The translations under genes were made by a program, and so were the position numbers. This document shows positions 21,948 to 28,987 of a stretch of DNA of 28,987 bases, in pieces. Source of the stretch: JANXVV01 sp038230975 (GTDB lineage: Bacteria; Planctomycetota; Phycisphaerae; Tepidisphaerales; Tepidisphaeraceae); the NCBI GenBank assembly GCA_038230975.1, contig JBBRMF010000034.1:1-28987 (forward strand), written 5' to 3'. The notes under the pieces were generated by a model, which worked only from the letters and a program-made list of their open reading frames with translations, did not search any database and was not told the DNA's origin. Every line of letters begins with the position of its first letter. Position 1 is the first letter of the stretch.

Positions 21948-23393
21948 ATGCGCAATTTTCTCGGTCTATTGACCGTTGTGTGCCTGTTGGCCATTGGATC
22001 TCATCTAGCGGCTCAAACCACTGATCTCAACCGTTCACCGGACGATTCGCGGATCACCCGACTTGAAAAACGCCTGGATGAAATGGAGAAGCAACAAGCA
22101 GCTGAATTGAAGAAGCGTGACGATGAAATTGCACGGCTCAAAGCAAAACTTGAGCAAGGCGGTATATCGGTCCGCAATACATCGACCCCCAGTACCAAAG
22201 CCACTCACGATCTGGCGACGGAAGATCTGCTCAAGGAAATCGACACGACTACGCCAGGCCGTGAAAGAGATGTCGAGAAAACCAGGCAGCAGGTGATGCA
22301 GGGGGCCAGTTCTCGCAGCACATTTCTGACACGAACCCCGATCAGTTTTAATCCTGATTTTGCCGTGGTGACCGACTACCACGCCAGCGCCTCGACCGAT
22401 CACAGCAACCCGGCCCGCAATCGGTTTGATGTCGGTTCAGTGGAGTTGGATCTGCGCGCGGCAGTCGATCCGCGTGCCGATGCGGTGGCGATACTGCCGG
22501 TGTCACGGGATCTGGCTGATCCATTATTCTTTACGCGCAAAACCGCCGACAGCGGAACGATTAGCACTTCGATCGATATCGAAGAGGCCTACTTGTTCCT
22601 TCATGATTTTGGCGTGCCGAATCTCACTGCGAAGGTCGGGCGATTTCATTTGCGGTTCGGGCGGCAGAATATTCTGCACGGCCATGATTGGCCGACTGCG
22701 GATAACAACTTTGTAAATCAATCTTTCCTTGGGCCGGAATCGCTCAATGATACGGGTTTGAGCCTGAGCTATGTCGTTCCACCGAAGCTCGTGGGCGGGG
22801 AATATCTTGAGGCGATTGTGGAAGTTATTTCCGGGGAAGGGAGCGAAGACGACCCTGTTTTGAATAACAACGGACTCGTCGGCAAGCCCGGTCTGAACGC
22901 GCACTTTTTATGGAATCATGATTTTGCCAAGGAATGGAACCTGGAGTTGGGATCTTCTGTCTTGCTGGGAAAGCACAACAACGATCGTCATCAGAACGCC
23001 AAGTTGTTTGGGTTTGATGCGACGTTGATTCATACGGATCCGACGGGGCGATTCAACAATCAACTGATCGAGGCAGAGGCGATCTATGGCATCACGGATA
23101 CTTCACGCCGCGATACACAGCATGCTTTCGGGGCGTATCTACTGGCGCAACAGCAGATCGATCGGGATTGGTATGTCGGGTGCCGGCTCGATTGGACGCA
23201 AAACGCCTTGAACGACAAACAAGAAGTATGGGGCGTGTCCCCTTATGTGAGTTGGTACTGGAGTGAGTTCTTGCGATGGAGACTGGAGTACCAGCACAAG
23301 GGCGGGGATGTGAAGAACGAAGACACGCTTTATTTTCAGTTGACGTGGATTTTTGGAGCCCATCCGCCGCATCCGTATTGGGCGATGCGGTGA
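21948..23393 (+). CDS. Outer-membrane porin-like protein of the zinc locus
   Basis: This 481-residue protein has a signal peptide (1-22, ending HLAAQ) and a coiled coil at about 31-66 (RLEKRLDEMEKQQAAELKKR onward). A long region of alternating residues follows that fits a beta-barrel of about 330 residues. The stretch FHLRFGRQNILHGHDWPTAD followed by NFVNQSFLGPESLNDTG is the most distinctive, with several His and Asp residues. The design (signal, coiled coil, barrel) is that of porins anchored to peptidoglycan. ATG 21948 follows GAAGGAGA at good spacing. Location directly before a zinc ABC system suggests it lets zinc or a zinc chelate cross the outer membrane. Substrate is inferred from context only. 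Confidence 0.8.
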   Translation: MRNFLGLLTVVCLLAIGSHLAAQTTDLNRSPDDSRITRLEKRLDEMEKQQAAELKKRDDEIARLKAKLEQGGISVRNTSTPSTKATHDLATEDLLKEIDTTTPGRERDVEKTRQQVMQGASSRSTFLTRTPISFNPDFAVVTDYHASASTDHSNPARNRFDVGSVELDLRAAVDPRADAVAILPVSRDLADPLFFTRKTADSGTISTSIDIEEAYLFLHDFGVPNLTAKVGRFHLRFGRQNILHGHDWPTADNNFVNQSFLGPESLNDTGLSLSYVVPPKLVGGEYLEAIVEVISGEGSEDDPVLNNNGLVGKPGLNAHFLWNHDFAKEWNLELGSSVLLGKHNNDRHQNAKLFGFDATLIHTDPTGRFNNQLIEAEAIYGITDTSRRDTQHAFGAYLLAQQQIDRDWYVGCRLDWTQNALNDKQEVWGVSPYVSWYWSEFLRWRLEYQHKGGDVKNEDTLYFQLTWIFGAHPPHPYWAMR

Positions 23394-23403
23394 GAATTCG
23401 AAT

Positions 23404-23482
23404 TTAACCACAGATCAACACGGATAAATGCAAAAAAACATAGTTGTAAGAATCCGTGGTGATCTGTGTCCATCTGTGGTTA
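23404..23482. repeat. Dispersed inverted repeat, family B copy 2 (AACCACAGAT type)
   Basis: The left arm reads TTAACCACAGATCAACACGG followed by AT. The right arm reads ATCCGTGGTGATCTGTGTCC followed by ATCTGTGGTTA. The core words match the element at 15446-15559, with a different loop. It separates the porin gene from znuA and ends about 38 bases before the znuA start, so it could shape expression of the downstream genes. Confidence 0.8.
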
Positions 23483-23520
23483 TATGCTTTTGTTTTTGAT
23501 TTGGAATTGAGAGGTGTGTT

Positions 23521-24459
23521 ATGAAATATTTAATGGTTGTGTGTCTGGTGTTATGCGGTGCATTCGCGGCGCAGGGTAAGCTGAACATCGTTACTACCGC
23601 TACGGATTATGCCGATCTGGCGCGGCAGATTGGGGGTGACAAGGTGAATGTTCACTCGGTCATGCATGGGCCGGAGAACGTTCATAACGTGATGGCCAAG
23701 CCGACGGAGATGGTCTATCTGAACGATGCGGATTTGTTTGTGCATAGTGGTTTGGATACGGAACCATGGCGGGACAATTTGTTGCGTGGGGCGAGGAACT
23801 CGAGGGTTAATTTCGGACAGCCGGGGTGGGTTGATATGAGTGAGGGGATTGTGTTGAAAGATGTGCCAACCGGGAAAGTGGGGCGTGATCAAGGCGATGT
23901 GCATGCATTTGGGAATGGGCATTTCACACTCAACCCAAAGATCGCCCAACGACTGACGGTGACTCTGGTGAAGGCGATGATTGTTGCCGACCCGGCAAAT
24001 GCCGATTTTTACAAAACCAACGCACGGAAGCTAGTTAAGAATCTTGCGGAGGTGGACAGCGAGATCAAAGCGAAGTTTGCGCCTTATGCGGGATTGAAGG
24101 TCGTGACGTTTCACAAGGCCTGGGAGTATTTCGCGGATACAGTGCCGATTGAGATCGTTGGAACGATTGAGCCCAAGCCATCGATCACACCCTCGCCCGC
24201 GCAGGTTCGGGAGACGATCGAACTCATGAAACGAGAGGGGGTGAAGGTCGTCATTTGTGAGACTTACGATGATGACAAGTTGGCGAGGTATGTGGCTGAT
24301 CAAGCCGGCGCGAAAATGATCGTGTTGCCGGATCATGTTCTGGGAATGCCGGAGGTCGACTCGTATCAAAAACTGTTGCGGTATGACACGGATAAGTTGA
24401 TCGAAGCGGCGAAAAGTGCAGGCATAAAAGAGAAGCCGATGTCGCCGGAAGTGAAGTAA
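23521..24459 (+). CDS. znuA: Zinc/manganese ABC transporter substrate-binding protein (ZnuA/TroA family)
   Basis: This is a periplasmic cluster A-I binding protein that delivers Zn2+ (or Mn2+) to ZnuBC. The 312-residue product has a signal peptide (1-19, ending AAQGK) and two lobes joined by a long helix. Likely ligands are H55 (GPENVHNVMAKPTE, where relatives read GDPHEYEPTP), H134 (GNGHFTLNP), H198 (TFHKAWEYF) and an acidic residue near E247 or D271 (CETYDDDK, PDHVLG). There is no His-rich loop, so it may be less strictly zinc-specific than enterobacterial ZnuA. ATG 23521 follows TTGAGAGGTG, a good site. Confidence 0.9.
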   Translation: MKYLMVVCLVLCGAFAAQGKLNIVTTATDYADLARQIGGDKVNVHSVMHGPENVHNVMAKPTEMVYLNDADLFVHSGLDTEPWRDNLLRGARNSRVNFGQPGWVDMSEGIVLKDVPTGKVGRDQGDVHAFGNGHFTLNPKIAQRLTVTLVKAMIVADPANADFYKTNARKLVKNLAEVDSEIKAKFAPYAGLKVVTFHKAWEYFADTVPIEIVGTIEPKPSITPSPAQVRETIELMKREGVKVVICETYDDDKLARYVADQAGAKMIVLPDHVLGMPEVDSYQKLLRYDTDKLIEAAKSAGIKEKPMSPEVK

Positions 24460-24490
24460 CGCGTGGCGATATCGCAGGTGATTTTCCGGT

Positions 24491-24522
24491 CCCCTCCCCC
24501 CATGTACTCATGGGGGGAGGGG
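24491..24522. other. Perfect 14-bp hairpin in front of znuC
   Basis: CCCCTCCCCCCATG (24491-24504), loop TACT, and CATGGGGGGAGGGG (24509-24522) form a perfect stem. It ends 12 bases before the znuC ATG (24534) and holds the purine-rich GGAGGGG inside the stem. A second GGAGGT follows very close to the ATG. There is no T-run, so it is not a classic terminator. It may limit znuC translation or protect the znuA message. Confidence 0.75.
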
Positions 24523-24533
24523 ATGGAGGTAGA

Positions 24534-25238
24534 ATGACGTTGATTCAAGTGCAGAATGCGATGTTTGGTTACGGCGGGAAGCCGGTGGTGCGGGTGGATT
24601 CTCTGGAATTGCGACGCGGACATTGCCTTGGGATTTTCGGGCCCAACGGTGCGGGAAAGACGACGCTTGTACGCGGTATCACGGGGTTGCTGCCCATGAT
24701 GTCAGGTCGGGTCGAACGGCAACCGGGGGTTGAGTTGCGATTGGGTTACTTGCCGCAGCATCGGGCGATGGAACTTCATTGGCCGATGACCGGATTCGAT
24801 GCCGCGGCGATGTCCATCAGCGCGCGGCGTTTATTCGGGTGGGTGCGTCGGGACGCGAGCGCGGTGCTTACTTCCATGCGAAACCTCGGGGTCGAGTCTC
24901 TGAAACATCGGCCGTTTGGGAAGCTCAGCGGAGGTCAGCAGCAGCGATTATTGCTGGCTGGGGCGCTGGCGGCGGAGCCGAATATTCTCGTGCTCGATGA
25001 ACCGACCGATGGGTTGGATGTTCAATCCCGCCGATCGCTTCTCGATCTTCTGGCCGACTGCGCCGCGCGTGGTTTATGTACGGTGGTCATCAGCCATGAT
25101 GTGGAAGATCTGCTTCAGTTGTCCGATGAGATTGCCTGGCTGCACCCGGCGGAGCACGCCGGTGAATCCAGCCGTTGCGAGAGCATCTCCCCGGAACATT
25201 TTGCGGAGCGAATGCTTCAGACTCGGCGAATAAAATGA
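24534..25238 (+). CDS. znuC: Zinc/manganese ABC transporter ATPase (ZnuC-like)
   Basis: This is the ATPase subunit of the metal importer. The 234-residue protein has Walker A GPNGAGKTT (36-44), the Q-loop in LGYLPQHRAMELHWPMT, the signature LSGGQQQR (131-138), Walker B ILVLDEPTDGLD (151-162) and the switch His in VVISHDVEDLL. The Q-loop region with HRAMELHWPMT resembles metal-type ABC ATPases. ATG 24534 is preferred to ATG 24510, which lies within the upstream hairpin; GGAGGT precedes 24534 by only three bases. The end overlaps znuB by ATGA, so both are made together. Confidence 0.93.
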   Translation: MTLIQVQNAMFGYGGKPVVRVDSLELRRGHCLGIFGPNGAGKTTLVRGITGLLPMMSGRVERQPGVELRLGYLPQHRAMELHWPMTGFDAAAMSISARRLFGWVRRDASAVLTSMRNLGVESLKHRPFGKLSGGQQQRLLLAGALAAEPNILVLDEPTDGLDVQSRRSLLDLLADCAARGLCTVVISHDVEDLLQLSDEIAWLHPAEHAGESSRCESISPEHFAERMLQTRRIK

Positions 25239-26200
25239 GAGTGGTCGTAGTTTTGCTCATTTGTCTTTCGGCGTTTTCAACGACGGCCGCCGTTGATCGA
25301 GCGACCCAAGCTGCGTTGAACGATATTGATTCGAGTGTCACACCCGCGACTAAACCGGCGGGCACGACTCTTAAGAGGAGTGAAAGCTCTGGAGAGTCAC
25401 CGAGGATCGAATGGCTTCCGTTGCTTTCACTTTTCGCACCGATGCTGGCGGCGGCGGTGGCGGTTGGAGTAGCCGGGGGAATCGCAGGTACGTTCGTTTT
25501 GCTGCGACGGGAAGCGCTTCTGGCGCTGGCGATGCCCCAGGTGGTTGCGGTCGGGGCAGCGGTGGGATTGCGAAATCATTGGCCCACGCTGCCCCCGGCG
25601 ATTGTTGCGGCCGCGGGGGCGCTGATCTTTCTCGTTACCTCCCGTCGGCGGGGGAGTGGCCCGTGGGTGCTTCCGGCGTTGTACATCGCGGGATTGTCGA
25701 TTTCATTCCTCGTCATCGCCAGTAAAGGGCAGGATGTGGCGGATCTTCAGAAGTTGTTTACGGGCATTGATGTTGCGGTTGCACCATCGGATGCGGCGTT
25801 GGCGGTCCCGATTCTCTTAGTAGTGGGAATCACATTGGCAGTGCTTTGGAGAAGGTGGTTGCTGATGGCGCAGGCTCCCGCTGCCGCTGAATTGGCCGGG
25901 CTCCATCCGGCGCGGTGGGATGCACTGTTTCTGATTCTGCTGACGACCATCCTATTGATGGGTACGAATGTGCTGGGCGTGGTGATGGTGCTGGCCATGC
26001 TATTTCTCCCTGCCGCCACCGCCTTGCCGTGGGCGCGTAGCGTGCCAGTGGCGTTGATTGCCGCAGCCGTTCTTGCTCTGATTTTTCTGGGCGTGGGATT
26101 CGCGGTGTCGAATCTGATGCAGTGGCCACTAAGCCAAACGATCGGTGGCGTGGGATTTGGATTTGTGGTGGTGTCGCATCTGGGCGCGCGGTTTCTCTAA
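25235..26200 (+). CDS. znuB: Zinc/manganese ABC transporter permease (ZnuB-like) with N-terminal extension
   Basis: This is the membrane channel of the metal importer (ABC-3 permease family). The 321-residue product has about eight hydrophobic segments from residue 65 on. Family features include TFVLLRREALLALAMPQVVA, the loop LAGLHPARWDALF and VVMVLAMLFLPAATALPWAR. The first 60 residues are unusual: a signal-peptide-like helix (3-19, ending TTAA) and a polar Ser/Thr/Pro linker that most ZnuB proteins lack. This start is fixed by the ATGA overlap with znuC. The extension may be an extra transmembrane or cleaved segment. Confidence 0.92.
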   Translation: MRVVVVLLICLSAFSTTAAVDRATQAALNDIDSSVTPATKPAGTTLKRSESSGESPRIEWLPLLSLFAPMLAAAVAVGVAGGIAGTFVLLRREALLALAMPQVVAVGAAVGLRNHWPTLPPAIVAAAGALIFLVTSRRRGSGPWVLPALYIAGLSISFLVIASKGQDVADLQKLFTGIDVAVAPSDAALAVPILLVVGITLAVLWRRWLLMAQAPAAAELAGLHPARWDALFLILLTTILLMGTNVLGVVMVLAMLFLPAATALPWARSVPVALIAAAVLALIFLGVGFAVSNLMQWPLSQTIGGVGFGFVVVSHLGARFL

Positions 26201-26565
26201 GAATTCCGGGCGAGATTGAGACTGGCTGTGCGTTTTTCGCCGGTCAAGCCGTCTGCTATTTGAGGCCGCGCGTGACGAAGTGACCGAGCCGCGCGAATTC
26301 ACCGAAGCGTCGGCGGGTCAAGTTTTTCAGAAGCTCCAACCGTTCACATCTTTAATACTGAGCCTGATCTTGCCCTTCTTGGCGTAATACAGGCCTATTC
26401 AGTGAAGCGAACTCTTCCATCGCCACAAATTTTGCCAGTAAATCGTAATTCTTGGGCATATTCGCACGGGACTTGCGAGTTAACTCTTCGACGTCGGCAG
26501 GTTTTATTTTCCTGGAGTCCTCGTTCAGGCGATTTGCCGTCGTTTATATCACTTGGAGATTTATC
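26201..26565. other. Gene-poor gap between znuB and the KGG protein
   Basis: No convincing gene is seen in these 365 bases. Short open stretches exist on both strands around 26250-26390. One on the minus strand would end RRRFGEFARLGHFVTRGLK; one on the plus strand reads FEAARDEVTEPREFTEASAG. Neither has a start with a ribosome binding site. They could be the remains of a decayed gene. Confidence 0.4.
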
Positions 26566-26886
26566 ATGGCAGGGAATGCTCGAAGAGGTTTTGCGTTGAT
26601 GGAGCCCGATCGCCAGCGGGAAATTGCCCGGCGAGGTGGAAAGGCCGCCCATGAGAAAGGAACGGCTCATCAATTCACCCCCGAGGAAGCGCGTGACGCT
26701 GGCCGTAAGGGGGGGCAAATGGTGAGCAAGCACCGGGAACATATGGTGGAAATTGGCCGGAACGGCGGAAAAGCGCGCCGGCGAACCAAGTCAGAGCCGG
26801 AGCAGATTGAACGCCCCGAGGGTGCCGCAGTAGCGCCGGAAGACAATTCGCGACAGGTTCCACAAGGTGATTCAGCGGCCATGTAG
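26566..26886 (+). CDS. KGG-repeat stress protein (GsiB/Em-like)
   Basis: This small hydrophilic protein belongs to the bacterial general-stress group with KGG motifs, related in style to plant LEA group 1 proteins and Bacillus GsiB. The 106 residues hold repeats built on RRGGKAAHEKG, AGRKGGQMVSKH and GRNGGKARRR, followed by an acidic Gln/Pro tail. It is predicted to be disordered and cytoplasmic, and is likely linked to desiccation or osmotic stress. GGAG ends about nine bases before ATG 26566. It stands alone, with gaps on both sides. The biochemical role is not known for this family. Confidence 0.85.
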   Translation: MAGNARRGFALMEPDRQREIARRGGKAAHEKGTAHQFTPEEARDAGRKGGQMVSKHREHMVEIGRNGGKARRRTKSEPEQIERPEGAAVAPEDNSRQVPQGDSAAM

Positions 26887-27452
26887 TTCGCCTTAGTTTT
26901 CGGTCTTTGCAGCATTCCGGAATGGGTTTGGCCCACGCACAACCATACCGCCGTATTGGGCGTGCGATTTTTCCAGGCGACGTCGAAGACGCAATGTGTA
27001 GACACACAATCGCGGAGGCAGACGGAGAGAGTCAGTTTCATTTGGCTAAAAAATGGATGCGATTGGTTTTTAAATTGCCGGGATGAGGTTGGCCTTCAAT
27101 CGCAACACCTTGACCTTCAGCATGATAGATCTGAATTCTCCGTCTGTCCCAGCGATCTCCGTGTTTCCGGGGTGCATTTTCCTCTCGAGGGGTTCCGCAT
27201 GCTCTTGTGACTGGAAGTTCGGGTACACCCGCCGTATTTCATCCTTCGATTTGAATAGCCGTTTGAAGCCCCGCATGGTATTATTGGACGCATCAAACGT
27301 CGAAGTTACCATCGAGTGTTTAACTACCGATATCTCGATAGCCAACAGCGTTTTTGAGTGTGAGGTTAGGGTTTCAGTCCGTTTAAGGGTTGTGAGTTTG
27401 AGACCCTATCACATTTCAACGCACGATTCGGTCAGTACTGAGGAATTGAAGT
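26887..27452. other. Gene-poor gap before the tail-anchored hypothetical gene
   Basis: No gene with a recognised family is found in these 566 bases. Overlapping open frames run in both directions at 27070-27541; neither has a clear ribosome binding site. Near 27366-27406 the words AGGGTTTCA and TGAGACCCT are near-complementary. Promoter elements for the gene at 27453 are expected here, but none stands out. Confidence 0.4.
27070..27345 (-). CDS. Doubtful hypothetical protein, 91 codons
   Basis: An open frame starts MAIEISVVKHSMVTSTFDAS and continues FKRLFKSKDEIRRVYPNF. Its Lys/Glu content and mixed composition look more protein-like than the shadow frame on the other strand. It has no recognised domain, no signal peptide and no evident ribosome binding site. 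It may be the remnant of a gene or chance. An inner ATG (MRGFKRLFKSKDE) is an alternative start. Confidence 0.2.
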   Translation of the reverse strand: MAIEISVVKHSMVTSTFDASNNTMRGFKRLFKSKDEIRRVYPNFQSQEHAEPLERKMHPGNTEIAGTDGEFRSIMLKVKVLRLKANLIPAI

Positions 27453-28007
27453 ATGGCGCAGTCGGTCGTCGATCTGCCAGATCCGCTGGATCCTACCGCT
27501 TCCGCGCCGTTGACAAACACGACGGCTGCCGGTGTGGATGATCTGCTCGCGCAGATGGCGGGGGATGAAGTCGATCGACTGCTGGCCGAGGCAGACATTC
27601 CGAGGGAAGCGCCGGCCGAGGGGGTTCAAGCCCCCGTTCCTACCCCGTCTGCGGCTCTTGTTTCAAAACCAAGTGTGGATGCAAATCTCCCTCCCGATCC
27701 GGTTGAATCGCAAACTTCCAATGCCGAGTTGGATACCGCGACCACCCCCGCTGAGCGATCCGGCTTGGAAATGCCGGCCGATCCGGTTCCGGTTGAAACA
27801 CCAGCCTTCAGTGAAACAGAAACAGGATCGGCCGAGGAGTTCAATCCGGCATTGCCGTGGTATCTAAAGCCCTTGGAATGGATCAATGCTCCAATGCAAT
27901 CACTCCCCGAGGGAGTTCGCGAAGGGGTGGGGAAGATCGCGCTGCTGACCTTGTTCAATGCGCTGGCGGTGCTGGTGTATGTGTTTTTGTTTCGCAAGCG
28001 GCATTGA
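27453..28007 (+). CDS. Acidic, proline-rich hypothetical protein with C-terminal membrane anchor
   Basis: This 184-residue protein has no family I can name. The N-terminal part carries two short motifs, GVDDLLAQ (27-34) and DEVDRLLAEAD (38-48). A low-complexity region rich in Pro, Glu, Thr and Ala follows (about 50-135). The conserved-looking C-terminal part, LPWYLKPLEWINAPMQSLPE (about 137-156), precedes one transmembrane helix (IALLTLFNALAVLVYVFLF) and FRKRH. Most of it should face the cytoplasm, with a tail anchor. ATG 27453 has GAGGA eight bases upstream. Its stop lies two bases from the convergent nadE stop, with no terminator between. Confidence 0.75.
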   Translation: MAQSVVDLPDPLDPTASAPLTNTTAAGVDDLLAQMAGDEVDRLLAEADIPREAPAEGVQAPVPTPSAALVSKPSVDANLPPDPVESQTSNAELDTATTPAERSGLEMPADPVPVETPAFSETETGSAEEFNPALPWYLKPLEWINAPMQSLPEGVREGVGKIALLTLFNALAVLVYVFLFRKRH

Positions 28008-28009
28008 AG

Positions 28010-28987
28010 TTATGTGATCTCCGTATATCCCTGCGCGATCGGCATTCGGCGTCCAAACCCAAACGCGCGGCTGGTCACTTTCAAGCCCGGCGCGGCCTGC
28101 CTTCGCTTGTATTCACTACGATCGATCAGTTTGATGACTCGCACAACCGTCGCGGAGTCGAAACCTTCGGCGATGATTTCGGCGGTACCTTTTTCCTCTT
28201 CCACATATCGATAGAGAATCGCATCGAGAATGGCGTAATCGGGCAGCGAATCCTGATCAGTCTGATTCGGCCTTAACTCGGCAGAAGGGGGTTTGGTAAT
28301 GCTATTGCGGGGAATCAGTTCCCGCCCAGCGGTGGCATTGATATGTTCAGACAGTTCGTAGACGGTGGTTTTGGGGACATCACTAATTACCGCAAGCCCG
28401 CCACACATATCGCCGTAGAGCGTGCAGTAACCGACGGCGATTTCACTTTTGTTGCCTGTGGTCAGCAACAGGTGATTGAACTTGTTGGAGAAGGCCATCA
28501 GGATGCCACCGCGAACGCGGGCCTGAAGGTTTTCTTCGGTGACGTCGCGTGGCAAGCCGTTGAACGCCGGTGCAAGCGTCGCTTCATAGGCATCGTGAAC
28601 GTCTTTAATCGGAACGACCTCAAAACCGATCTTGAGATTTTTGGCCAACTCTCGAGCATCGGCGATGGAATGCTCGGAACTGAATCGGCTTGGCATCGCG
28701 ACCCCGACGACGTTTTCGGAGCCCAACGCCTCGACCGCAAGAACGGCTGTCAAGGCGGAGTCGATTCCTCCGGAGAGCCCGAGGACGACGCTTTTGAAGC
28801 CGCACTTACGGGCATAATCGCGCAGGCCGAGAACCAACGCGCGTCGGATCGATTCGACACCTCCTGAAGCACGCGCCACTCGGTTTTGTTCGTTGACCCG
28901 GGAAGTGGAAGGCGAACAATCCGTGCTTTGGAGATCGACGATGAGCAAGTCTTCTTCGAATTCTTTAGCCTGGGCGATGACGTTACC
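28010..28987 (-). CDS. nadE: Glutamine-dependent NAD+ synthetase NadE, C-terminal part (5' end outside window)
   Basis: NadE makes NAD+ from nicotinic acid adenine dinucleotide, ATP and glutamine-derived ammonia. The minus-strand frame is open to the last base, and the first residues GNVIAQAKEFEEDLLIVDL match the end of the nitrilase-type glutaminase domain. The main glutaminase domain is therefore outside the window. The synthetase domain is complete: P-loop LGLSGGIDSALTAVLAVEAL, then ARVRGGILMAFSN, LLTTGNKSEIAVGYCTLYGD and the ribose/phosphate-binding segment with PPSAELRPNQTDQDSLPDY. The end, TSRAFGFGRRMPIAQGY, is family-typical. It is convergent with the hypothetical gene, two bases apart. 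Confidence 0.96.
   Translation of the reverse strand, partial: GNVIAQAKEFEEDLLIVDLQSTDCSPSTSRVNEQNRVARASGGVESIRRALVLGLRDYARKCGFKSVVLGLSGGIDSALTAVLAVEALGSENVVGVAMPSRFSSEHSIADARELAKNLKIGFEVVPIKDVHDAYEATLAPAFNGLPRDVTEENLQARVRGGILMAFSNKFNHLLLTTGNKSEIAVGYCTLYGDMCGGLAVISDVPKTTVYELSEHINATAGRELIPRNSITKPPSAELRPNQTDQDSLPDYAILDAILYRYVEEEKGTAEIIAEGFDSATVVRVIKLIDRSEYKRRQAAPGLKVTSRAFGFGRRMPIAQGYTEIT

Noticed and set aside
27083..27541. 152-codon plus-strand frame overlapping the start of the tail-anchored gene
   Set aside because: It runs out of frame into a gene with a good ribosome binding site, and its translation is Ser/Arg/Val-rich without a domain.

Overview
The window is a high-GC bacterial chromosome segment. 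It most likely comes from the Planctomycetota, probably a Phycisphaerae-like lineage; this is inferred from gene content and style, not from a marker gene. The supporting signs are a complete flagellar export cluster with a flhF-flhG-sigma-28 tail, many short dispersed palindromes between genes, mixed ATG/GTG/TTG starts with uneven Shine-Dalgarno use, and a signal-peptide plus coiled-coil porin. No rRNA, tRNA, CRISPR array or intact insertion sequence was seen.

Region 1 (1-1836) is the 3' two thirds of mutS, cut by the window edge. Region 2 (about 1911-13117) is a co-directional flagellar cluster: fliL, fliN, fliO, fliP, fliQ, fliR, flhB, flhA, flhF, flhG, a small two-helix membrane protein, and the flagellar sigma factor fliA/whiG. 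It supplies the type III export gate (FliOPQR-FlhAB), a motor switch component (FliN), a stator-associated protein (FliL), the placement and number regulators (FlhF, FlhG) and the late-gene sigma factor. A candidate sigma-28 promoter precedes fliL. Palindromic elements sit at several gene junctions, and one is translated as part of the FliP N-terminus.

Region 3 (13255-17312, minus strand) holds an IlvD/Edd-type sugar-acid dehydratase, a DHDPS/NAL-family lyase and a family-1 glycosyltransferase. The first two fit the non-phosphorylative L-arabinonate-type pathway. A strong sigma-70-like promoter drives the dehydratase. Divergent from it (17430-18109, plus) is a VapBC-like toxin-antitoxin pair that may be transcribed almost leaderless.

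Region 4 (18137-21421, minus) is an ABC importer of the nitrate/sulfonate/taurine class: one polypeptide with two fused permease halves, and an ATPase with a C-terminal AAA-associated domain. No substrate-binding protein is nearby. Region 5 (21548-26200, plus) looks like a complete zinc (or manganese) uptake locus: a small His/Cys-bearing membrane protein, an outer-membrane porin-like protein, and ZnuA, ZnuC and ZnuB. A perfect 14-bp hairpin lies just before znuC.

Region 6 (26201-28987) is sparser. It has a KGG-repeat stress protein, two gene-poor gaps, a tail-anchored acidic hypothetical protein, and the synthetase part of glutamine-dependent NAD synthetase (nadE) on the minus strand, cut by the window end. 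The part of the window most worth following up is the zinc locus, where an outer-membrane porin and a small metal-ligand-bearing membrane protein travel with ZnuABC.
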